From: Singulisphaera sp. GP187
Lineage (GTDB): Bacteria; Planctomycetota; GCA-002687715
Direction: 5' to 3'
Length of the DNA: 64,000 nucleotides
NCBI GenBank assembly: GCA_945907755.1
Contig: CAMDTN010000002.1
Span: 64,055-128,054, forward strand
Below are positions 51,754-58,738 of this stretch, piece after piece. The notes under the pieces are model-generated. The model saw only the letters and a program-made list of their open reading frames with translations. It was not told the origin of the DNA and did no database searches. Position numbers and translations under genes: made by a program. How positions within the stretch are numbered: the stretch's first letter is position 1; each line of letters begins with the position of its first letter.

Positions 51754-53018
51754 TCACCCGGGACGAAGCTCTGCAAATTCTGCGCGCTGTGGTGCCGCCG
51801 CCGCCGCCGGTGCGTCAGGTGCCCTTGGCGCAATCGTTGCACCGTGTGCTCGGCGCGACGGTGCATGCCGAATGCGACTTACCGCCCTTTGAAAAGAGCA
51901 GCATGGACGGTTGGGCGGTGCGCGCCGAAGACACCGCGTCCGGCAATGCTCTGCTGCGCGTGCAAGGACGCATCTTGGCGGGGGATGCTCCGGGTGCGGT
52001 GCTGCATCCCGGTTGCACGTGGAAAATCATGACGGGTGCGCCCATGCCGCAGGGCGCCGACGCCGTGGTCATGGTGGAACGCAGCAGCATGCAAGGCGTC
52101 GAACAGGTGCTGCTGCAAGAAGCCGCCGCCGCGGGTCAGAATGTCTGCCATCAAGGTGAGGACTTACGCAGTGGTGAAGCGGTGCTGCAGCCGGGCACAT
52201 GGATTGATGCTTGCAGCTTGGGCGTGCTGGCCAGCGTCGGTGCAGATCCCGTGCCGGTTTATCGGCTGCCAAGCGTGGCAGTGATCCCAACGGGTGATGA
52301 ATTGGTGAGCACTCATGGCCCCACGCCGATGCCGGGGCAGATCCGTGAAAGCAACGGCGCGTTGCTGGAAGCACAGTTGCGCAGTTGTTGCAGCGCGCTG
52401 ACGGTGGTGCGGCCGGGCATTGCACGGGACGACGAAGCAGCGCTGCTGCGCCACTTGGATGTCGGGCTTGGGCACGACATCTTGCTGTTATCAGGCGGCG
52501 TCAGCATGGGCGATGCAGACTTGGTGCCGCTCTTGCTGCGCCAACGCGGCATGGAAGTGCTCATCGAAAAAGTCGCCATCAAACCTGGCAAGCCGTTGCT
52601 GTTCGGGCGCGTGCGCCGCGACGACGGTGGTTGGTGCCACGTGTTTGGGCTGCCAGGTAACCCGGTGTCGACCTTCGTCACTTTCGAAATCTTCGTGCGC
52701 CCGTTCCTGTTGGCGTGGATGGGCGCCGCCTTCGCTCCGGGCCGCGTGCTGCAGGCGCGCCTTGGTGGCACGCGCGCGTTGAAGCGCATTCCGCGCTTGC
52801 AACATGTGCCCTGCAGTTTGCAGGATTCCGATTTGGGATTGACAGCGACGCCCCTGCCTTGGCATGGCAGCGCGGACCTGCGAGGCATTCTGGGGGCCGC
52901 CGGGTTCTTGCTCATCGATAGCGGCACAGGTGCGCTTGATCCCGGTGCCATGTTGCCGGTTCATCTGCTGGATGCGGCGTCGTTTGCCGGCCGCGGTCGA
53001 GCGAGTCGCGAAGCATGA
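51750..53018 (+). CDS. moeA: MoeA, molybdopterin molybdenumtransferase
   Basis: 422 residues. Domains I/II: LAQSLHRVLGATVHAECDLPPFEKSSMDGWAVRAEDT, ILAGDAPG, IMTGAPMPQGADAVV. The MPT-binding domain: IPTGDELV, IRESNGALLEAQL, SGGVSMGDADLV, KPGKPLLFG and GLPGNPVSTFVTFEIFVRPFL, followed by the beta domain IV. It inserts molybdate into molybdopterin. It is coupled by ATGA at both ends (radical SAM before, lnt after). Its neighbours are not other moa/moe genes, so the radical SAM partner might serve molybdenum cofactor work, but that is only inference. Confidence 0.94.
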   Translation: MITRDEALQILRAVVPPPPPVRQVPLAQSLHRVLGATVHAECDLPPFEKSSMDGWAVRAEDTASGNALLRVQGRILAGDAPGAVLHPGCTWKIMTGAPMPQGADAVVMVERSSMQGVEQVLLQEAAAAGQNVCHQGEDLRSGEAVLQPGTWIDACSLGVLASVGADPVPVYRLPSVAVIPTGDELVSTHGPTPMPGQIRESNGALLEAQLRSCCSALTVVRPGIARDDEAALLRHLDVGLGHDILLLSGGVSMGDADLVPLLLRQRGMEVLIEKVAIKPGKPLLFGRVRRDDGGWCHVFGLPGNPVSTFVTFEIFVRPFLLAWMGAAFAPGRVLQARLGGTRALKRIPRLQHVPCSLQDSDLGLTATPLPWHGSADLRGILGAAGFLLIDSGTGALDPGAMLPVHLLDAASFAGRGRASREA

Positions 53019-54646
53019 GTTTGGGTGAACGCTGGCCCCGATTGAGCACCGTGCTCATGGCCGTTGTTACTGCGCTGCTGTTCCATGCGGCGCAGCCGCC
53101 GCTGGACTTGCCGTGGTTGGCGTGGGTTGCGTGGATTCCGTGGATGGTGTGGCACGCGGCGGGCCCGCGACGCCACGCGGTCTTGGGCTTCAGCCTCACG
53201 CTCTATTTGCAAGTGGTGCTGTCTCTAGGTTGGGTCGCCTCGTTGGAGCCATGGGGGCCGTGGTTCATCGCGCTGCTCACCGTGCCCTTCAGCGTAGGCG
53301 GGGCTTGGGCTCTGGAAATCCTGACCCGTGCGAAGGGTCGCGCGCCGTGGTGGGCATGCCCGTTGGTCTTAGTCAGCGTGGATGTCGTGCGTGAAGCCGT
53401 GCTGGGTGTGGCTTGGGGTTCAGCAGGGCACACGCAATGGCGCTGGCTGGAAGCCTTGCAGAGCGCGGCGGTGTTGCGTGCCCATGGCATTTCGTTTGTG
53501 GTGCTCTTGGCGAACAGCGCGCTGGCGCTGTTGTGGATCGCTGCGCGGCGTGGCGCTTGGCGTCGGTCGCTGCCCGCGCTGGGTTGCGCAGTCGCTGGCG
53601 CGTTGCTGCTGCACGTTGCTGGCATGCCGGCCTTGCGCGACGATTTCGAACATGGCCCGCTGGTGGTTGGAGTCCAGCCGTCGATTCCCCAGGTGGTCAA
53701 ACTGCGGCACACTTCGGCGCAAATTTGGGAACGCCATCGCGCAGTGCTTGGTCCCGGCGCTACGCGCGCAGCCGCCGCCGACATTCTGGTGTTCCCGGAG
53801 ACAACTTTCCCGCCGGTCCGCGATCCTGACCGCACTTTGGCGGCACTGTTAGAGCAGCCCTACCACTTTGAAGGCGCCGTGGCCGAGAACTTCGGTTCGT
53901 TGTTGCCGCGGGGGCGTGGGCAGTTGAGCGTGGTGGGCTATTCGCGTCATGTGCGCAGCAGCGACGATCCGCGCCTTGGCGACGCCGAGGGCAACGGCTG
54001 GGGCGAATGGAATATGGCGGCGGTGCTGCGCGATGGACACGAACTGCTTGGCGAAAACCCCAAGCGCATGTTGGTGCCCTTCGGCGAGTACATCCCGTGG
54101 CCGAAGAACTGGCCACTGCACAGCGCGATTCTCTCAGGAGTGAAATCCAGCGCAGGCTATGTCCCCGACATGACACCGGGGAAGGACGCGCCGCTGTTCC
54201 CGGTGCGCGTCGATGGCAAGGAAGTGCGCTTCGGTTGCACTATCTGCTTTGAGGTGGTGTTCCCGGAGGAGTTCCGCCGCAGCGCCGCGCAGGGCGCCGC
54301 GTTCAACATCAACATCTCTAACGATGCGTGGTTCACGCTGGGGGCAGAGCAAGAAATGATGGACATCGGAGTGCGCTTCCGCGCTGCGGAATGCCGCCGT
54401 TCGGTGTTTCGAGTCAGCAACGCCGGGATCAGTACTTTGATCGACCCATGTGGGCGCGAGTTAGCGCGAGTCCGTGTAGAGGGGCGTTCTAAGGATGTTG
54501 CCGGGCTCATCGAAGGCCGCGTGCCGCTTTGTGACACCCTCACCCCGGCGGTTCGTTGGGGCATCCTCCCTGCGTGCATGTTCCCGGCCCTGTTGCTGGC
54601 AGCCCTGGCACTGCGGTGGCGGCGGGGTAGCGGCTGCCCAAGTTAG
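53015..54646 (+). CDS. lnt: Lnt, apolipoprotein N-acyltransferase
   Basis: 543 residues: about six membrane helices in the first 215 residues, then a carbon-nitrogen hydrolase domain with the Glu-Lys-Cys triad visible as FPETTFPP (Glu), KRMLVPFGEYIPWP (Lys) and GCTICFEVVFPEEF (Cys), and ISNDAWF. A final membrane helix ends the protein. It adds the third acyl chain to lipoproteins and is expected in diderm bacteria, which fits the lipoproteins in this window. The start ATG overlaps the moeA stop. Confidence 0.92.
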   Translation: MSLGERWPRLSTVLMAVVTALLFHAAQPPLDLPWLAWVAWIPWMVWHAAGPRRHAVLGFSLTLYLQVVLSLGWVASLEPWGPWFIALLTVPFSVGGAWALEILTRAKGRAPWWACPLVLVSVDVVREAVLGVAWGSAGHTQWRWLEALQSAAVLRAHGISFVVLLANSALALLWIAARRGAWRRSLPALGCAVAGALLLHVAGMPALRDDFEHGPLVVGVQPSIPQVVKLRHTSAQIWERHRAVLGPGATRAAAADILVFPETTFPPVRDPDRTLAALLEQPYHFEGAVAENFGSLLPRGRGQLSVVGYSRHVRSSDDPRLGDAEGNGWGEWNMAAVLRDGHELLGENPKRMLVPFGEYIPWPKNWPLHSAILSGVKSSAGYVPDMTPGKDAPLFPVRVDGKEVRFGCTICFEVVFPEEFRRSAAQGAAFNINISNDAWFTLGAEQEMMDIGVRFRAAECRRSVFRVSNAGISTLIDPCGRELARVRVEGRSKDVAGLIEGRVPLCDTLTPAVRWGILPACMFPALLLAALALRWRRGSGCPS

Positions 54647-54695
54647 TTCGATCAGGCCTCGAGAAACCCCGCGTATCCACGGGCTTTTCCGTCGC

Positions 54696-54723
54696 TTGAC
54701 TTCGATTTGCCCATCCCTACAAT
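54696..54723 (+). promoter_or_regulatory. sigma70-type promoter
   Basis: TTGACT (54696-54701), 16 bases, TACAAT (54718-54723). Both hexamers match at five of six positions. It lies 84 bases before the coiled-coil protein start and is the clearest plus-strand promoter in the window. Confidence 0.65.
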
Positions 54724-54807
54724 GCCCGCCACTGGAAAAAGATGAATCCCGCCCGGACGGCGCCTGTTGCTGTTGCGAGTGTGGATATCGCTGGAAAGGG
54801 AGACTTC

Positions 54808-55659
54808 ATGAGTTCCGTAGCCCGGATCTTTGTGGTTTTGAATCTCGTGCTCGCCGTGGCTTTCCTCGTCGCGGCCTCGACATTCCTTGGGTTGAACAAC
54901 GATTACAAAGGCAAGTTCGAAGGCGAGAAGGCCGGTCGTGCTGCCGATGGAGAGCGTCACGCACTGCAAGTTTCTGAAAAAGACGCGAGCCTTGCAAAAG
55001 TCTCCGGCGACCTGAATACGGCGCGCCAGCAGTCCGCAGATCTTGAGTCGCGCTCCACCAACCTGCAGTCGCAGGTGGTCTCGTTGGAGGCGTCAGGCAA
55101 GACTAAGGACACTCAGATTGCCGACCTCACCCGCGCGAACACCGAGCATGCCGGTGCCATCGAGCGTCTGCGTTCGGACAACAACCGCCTTGCGACCGCC
55201 AACACCGACCTCGACGCCAAGCAGCGCGATGCCGTGGCCCGCATGGATAAGGCTGTTGGCGACTTGGACGCCGAGCAGAAGAAGAACCTCGACGCCAACA
55301 ACAACATTGCCGGCCTTGAGAAGGATGTGGTCAAGCTGAAGGACGACGTCTCCAGCCGCGACCTCCTCATCGATTTCGCCAAGTCCAAGGGCATCGACTT
55401 TGAGAACATCATGGTCATGGCTCCGGTAAAGGGCCAAGTCGTGAATGCCGACAACGCGCTCAAGTTGGTTCAGGCCAACGTGGGTTCGAACAGCGGCGTC
55501 AAGCGCGGCTACGTGCTGGACATCGTTCGCGGTGGCACCTACATCGGTCGCTTCCGTGTTGACACCGTGGGGCCCACCTACTGCGCCGGCTTGATCACTT
55601 TGCTCGATCAAGGCCAGCAGGTTCAGGCTGCCGACACCGTCACCAACACCCTGAACTGA
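54808..55659 (+). CDS. membrane-anchored coiled-coil protein
   Basis: 283 residues from ATG 54808, with an AAAGGGAG ribosome site. The N-terminal helix SSVARIFVVLNLVLAVAFLVAAS is a signal anchor, followed by ~170 residues of heptad-rich coiled coil (residues ~35-205) with many Lys, Asp, Asn and Gln. The last ~80 residues (MVMAPVKGQVVNADNALKLVQANVGSNSGVKRGYVLDIVRGGTYIGRFRVDTV) form a small beta domain of the type seen in planctomycete 'hypothetical' proteins of this layout. Codon use is much richer in AAG/GAC than in its neighbours, as expected for a highly expressed gene. It is followed by a 53-residue membrane protein before a terminator. Envelope structural role likely (inference). Confidence 0.72.
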   Translation: MSSVARIFVVLNLVLAVAFLVAASTFLGLNNDYKGKFEGEKAGRAADGERHALQVSEKDASLAKVSGDLNTARQQSADLESRSTNLQSQVVSLEASGKTKDTQIADLTRANTEHAGAIERLRSDNNRLATANTDLDAKQRDAVARMDKAVGDLDAEQKKNLDANNNIAGLEKDVVKLKDDVSSRDLLIDFAKSKGIDFENIMVMAPVKGQVVNADNALKLVQANVGSNSGVKRGYVLDIVRGGTYIGRFRVDTVGPTYCAGLITLLDQGQQVQAADTVTNTLN

Positions 55660-55677
55660 CGGAAGGACAACAGCACC

Positions 55678-55839
55678 ATGGCTGACGACATTCAAAACGA
55701 CGCTGAAGTGGCCCCGGTCGACAACGCACGCGGCCTCACGGACGCTCTCATCTATTGCACCTCCGCCCTCCTGCTCATCGCCTTCGTGGTGATGGAGAAG
55801 GCGCTGGCTCACTGGTTTGGCATGGGCATGTTCGCCTAA
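55678..55839 (+). CDS. 53-residue single-pass membrane protein
   Basis: ATG 55678 to TAA 55837, preceded by GGAAGG ribosome site. The sequence has an acidic N-terminus (MADDIQNDAEVAPVD), one membrane helix (ALIYCTSALLLIAFVVM) and a short end HWFGMGMFA. No family recognised. It is the second gene of a two-gene unit with the coiled-coil protein (18-base gap) and ends at a strong terminator, so it is probably a small partner of that protein. Confidence 0.75.
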   Translation: MADDIQNDAEVAPVDNARGLTDALIYCTSALLLIAFVVMEKALAHWFGMGMFA

Positions 55840-55864
55840 GGCGAAGCCGATCCTTTCCAGCTTG

Positions 55865-55901
55865 CGGGGTCTCCTGAAAAGGGAGGCCCCGTTCGCGTTT
55901 T
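55865..55901 (+). terminator. intrinsic terminator
   Basis: A 10-bp stem (55865-55874 with 55882-55891, one G-T pair), a seven-base loop and the trailing GTTCGCGTTTTA. It closes the coiled-coil/53-residue protein unit before mreB. Confidence 0.75.
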
Positions 55902-56027
55902 ACGCAGGCGCTGCGTGCAGCGCTGCTACACTCGCCGCGCGCTGTGGGTTGGTCGGTGAGCGCGCTGGGCGCCTCCCGAATTTGATGTGTTGACGAAGCC
56001 GAAATTCGCGCGGGCACGGAGGGATGC

Positions 56028-57092
56028 ATGTTCACTGTCATCGACCGGATAGCGGGCATGTTCTCGATCGATGTGGGGATCGATCTCGGTACCGCGAACA
56101 CACTCGTGTGCGTGCCAGGCCGCGGCGTGATCTTGTCAGAGCCATCCGTCGTTGCAGTGCGCAAGGGCACCAACGAAGTGCTCCAAGATGGCGACGGGTT
56201 GGCCGTTGGGGACAGGGCCAAAGAAATGCTCGGCAAGACGCCGGGAAACATCCAAGCCATTCGCCCGATGAAGGATGGAGTCATCGCAGATTTTGAAATC
56301 TGCGAAGCGATGCTGCGCTACTTCATTCGCAAAGTGCATGGCAATCGGCGCATGCTGGTGAACCCGCGCGTAGTGATCGCTGTCCCGCCGGGGATTCGCC
56401 AAGTGGACAAGCAAGCCGTGATCCACGCGGCAGAGCGTGCCGGCGCGCGGCGAGTGTTCTTGATCGACGAACCCATGGCGGCAGGCCTCGGCCTTGGCCT
56501 GCCCATCCGCGATCCCACTGCGAGCATGTTGGTGGACATCGGCGGCGGCACTTCGGATGTGGCCGTGCTCGCCTTGGCCGGCATCGTGCACATGAACAGC
56601 ATCAATGTTGCTGGCGATGAATTCGATGAGGCCATCACCGAATACATGAAGACCGAGCACCAGTTGCTGATCGGGCCACTGGTTGCGGAAAAGATCAAAC
56701 TGGCCGTGGGCTCCGCTTGGCGCTTGCCGCAAGAATTGCAAATGACCGTGAAGGGGCGCCACCTGAAAACGGGTTTGCCCAGCAACATGCTGGTGGATTC
56801 CATCGCCATTCGTTCTTGCCTCGAACGGCCATTGGAACAGATCACCCAAGCGGTGAAGCGCACGCTGGAAGAAACTCAGCCGGAATTGAGCGCCGATTTG
56901 GTGGATCGCGGAATCGTCTTGTGCGGCGGTGGCGCGCTCTTGCGGGGCCTTGCGGAACGCTTGAATGAAGCCGTGGATATTCCAGTGATCGTGGGCGAAG
57001 ACCCGCTGACCGCAGTGGCGCGCGGCACCGGGATGATCTTGGATAACTTGGAAGCGCTGAAAAGCGTGCTGGATTCGGCTGACAGCATCTGA
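56028..57092 (+). CDS. mreB: MreB, rod-shape actin homologue
   Basis: 354 residues. Actin-fold motifs: DVGIDLGTANTLV (phosphate 1), VIAVPPGIRQVDKQAV, LIDEPMAAGLGLGLP, VDIGGGTSDVAVLAL (phosphate 2), GDEFDEAITEYMK, and VLCGGGALLRGLAERL with DPLTAVARGTG. It polymerises under the membrane and directs lateral wall synthesis. It begins the mreB-mreC-mreD-mrdA-rodA run. A 16-base perfect palindrome (55908-55923) lies about 105 bases upstream and could be regulatory. A weak GTG alternative is not needed; ATG 56028 has GGAGGG upstream. Confidence 0.95.
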   Translation: MFTVIDRIAGMFSIDVGIDLGTANTLVCVPGRGVILSEPSVVAVRKGTNEVLQDGDGLAVGDRAKEMLGKTPGNIQAIRPMKDGVIADFEICEAMLRYFIRKVHGNRRMLVNPRVVIAVPPGIRQVDKQAVIHAAERAGARRVFLIDEPMAAGLGLGLPIRDPTASMLVDIGGGTSDVAVLALAGIVHMNSINVAGDEFDEAITEYMKTEHQLLIGPLVAEKIKLAVGSAWRLPQELQMTVKGRHLKTGLPSNMLVDSIAIRSCLERPLEQITQAVKRTLEETQPELSADLVDRGIVLCGGGALLRGLAERLNEAVDIPVIVGEDPLTAVARGTGMILDNLEALKSVLDSADSI

Positions 57093-57104
57093 ACAGTTCG
57101 GCCT

Positions 57105-58226
57105 GTGAACTTCCGCATCAAGGTCATGCTCTGCTGCGCCGCGATCTTCGTGGCTGAAGGGGCTTTTCCTGAGCAATGCCGACGCTCGCGCCTCCAAGTG
57201 ACAGGGCTGTTGCTACCGATGCGGGAACTGCCGCGCGCTGGCGCACGGCGCACAGCAGCAGAGCCGGTGGAGGCCCACATCACGGTGCTGCGACAAGACG
57301 CAAGGCGCGCGTGCATCGTTGCAGCTGCCGGTAGCCTGCAAGGCGTGCGTGTGGGTGCGCAAGCCAGCATCGACGGGCGTCTCGTCGGCGTGGTGGATGT
57401 GGTCGCACCAGCACTCTGCCGTGTGCGGCTGTTGGGTTCGCGTGCGCTGCGGCTCCCAGTTGTGGCGCTGCGGCGCGAAGCTGGCGGTGAGCGGCGCATC
57501 GCTTGCGGGCTTTTGGCAGCGGAAGGTGGGCGCTTGAGCTTCACTGCTGCGGTGCGTCCAGACTTGGTACGCCGCGGCGATTTGGTGCGCGTTCAGACAG
57601 AGCAGAACGAGGCCGGCACCTTGGTTGGCACAGTCAGCGTAGAAGGCGTACGCCCAGAAGTGGCGCGCGAGAATGTGGACATCACGCGGGGGCTGGACAT
57701 TACCGGCGCAGCGCGCGCAGCGGATCTTGCGGCGCTGTATTCTTCAGTGCCTGTGCTGAGCATTCTGGCACCCTTAGGCCCAGACCAGCAGTGGTTGCTG
57801 CAGACTGCGTCAACGGAAGTGCACGCAGGTTCACCTATCGTGGATGCAACTGGCGCATGCGTCGGCTTTATCGACGAGGCCGGGCCCTCGGTGCACCGGG
57901 CTCGGAGTGTTGCGCTGATCGCCGCACCGCTGGCCGTGCGCGTGGTGGCAGGCACATGGGAAACCAGCGGCATGTTGCAGCCAACAGCGGATGGCTCCGC
58001 TGGTTTGCGTTTGGAAATCGCCGCGCCCCTGCCACCGGGCGAGGGCCGCGCAACATTGTTCAGCGCCGCAGGGTTAGGCCTCGTGCCGCGCGGCCTACGC
58101 TTAGGCAGCGTTGCGTTCCGTGACGGTGTGCTCGCGGCTCCAGAATTCGTGCGCCCTGAAGGGCCACTCATGGTGCTGGAGTTTGGAGATCGGCTGGCGT
58201 TGGAACGCTTGTTAGCGGCCCCATGA
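57105..58226 (+). CDS. mreC: MreC-like cell shape protein (divergent)
   Basis: 373 residues, GTG start at 57105, twelve bases after mreB. The first ~20 residues are a hydrophobic anchor; the rest is rich in beta strands with paired barrels (ACIVAAAGSLQGVRVGAQASIDGRLVGVVDVV, GSPIVDATGACVGFIDEAG), which matches the 'VVxxxGLVGxV' barrels of MreC. The coiled-coil linker typical of MreC is short and Arg/Ala-rich. Identity rests on this pattern and on its place between mreB and mreD; sequence identity to known MreC appears low. The stop overlaps the next start (ATGA). Confidence 0.65.
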   Translation: MNFRIKVMLCCAAIFVAEGAFPEQCRRSRLQVTGLLLPMRELPRAGARRTAAEPVEAHITVLRQDARRACIVAAAGSLQGVRVGAQASIDGRLVGVVDVVAPALCRVRLLGSRALRLPVVALRREAGGERRIACGLLAAEGGRLSFTAAVRPDLVRRGDLVRVQTEQNEAGTLVGTVSVEGVRPEVARENVDITRGLDITGAARAADLAALYSSVPVLSILAPLGPDQQWLLQTASTEVHAGSPIVDATGACVGFIDEAGPSVHRARSVALIAAPLAVRVVAGTWETSGMLQPTADGSAGLRLEIAAPLPPGEGRATLFSAAGLGLVPRGLRLGSVAFRDGVLAAPEFVRPEGPLMVLEFGDRLALERLLAAP

Positions 58227-58717
58227 CCAACCTGCTAGCACTGCTGCTGAGTTTGGCCTGGGGCTGGGGTTGCACCGTCGGCTGCGCGCTTGCAGGGGTT
58301 CGCGGATTCGTCTTTCTTGCCATGGCTGCGTTGCCCCTGCTGCTTTGGGCCCGCTACTCGCCAGGGAAGCGTGCGGTGCTGGCTGCAGTTGGCGCAGCCT
58401 GCGTACCGGGTTTCGTGCTGCCGTCTGGTCTCGCGGCCTGCGTGGGCACAGCGGTGCTGCTGGCGGCCGTGGTACAAACCATCTTCAAGGCAGTGCCCGC
58501 ACGTGGCTTCTTCGCGTGCACCTTATTGGGCGCATTTCAAACCATGCTGTTGCTGCTGCCAGCGCTCTTCCTGTGCGCGTGGAGCGGGCCTACACTCTCA
58601 CAAGAGAGCCTTGGTTGGGCGGTGACCGGCTCTTTCGCATGCGGAGCATCTTTCGCGCTGCTGGAGCGGCGCGTTCGAGCCTCAAGTTCGCTGCGCCACG
58701 CACTGCAACGCCCCTGA
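58223..58717 (+). CDS. mreD: MreD-like membrane protein
   Basis: 164 residues, about five membrane helices and little else (LLALLLSLAWGWGCTVGCAL, FLAMAALPLLLW, LLAAVVQTIFKAVPARGFF, MLLLLPALFLCAW). MreD proteins are this size and hydrophobicity. Assigned from size, topology and position after mreC; no sequence motif decides it. Confidence 0.6.
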   Translation: MTNLLALLLSLAWGWGCTVGCALAGVRGFVFLAMAALPLLLWARYSPGKRAVLAAVGAACVPGFVLPSGLAACVGTAVLLAAVVQTIFKAVPARGFFACTLLGAFQTMLLLLPALFLCAWSGPTLSQESLGWAVTGSFACGASFALLERRVRASSSLRHALQRP

Positions 58718-58738
58718 TCTGTAGGGCGCGGTGTCTCT

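Noticed and set aside
55908-55923. Palindrome GCGCTGC-GT-GCAGCGC upstream of mreB as an operator
   Set aside because: A -10-like TACACT follows, but no -35 at a usable distance; in GC-rich DNA such palindromes are frequent.
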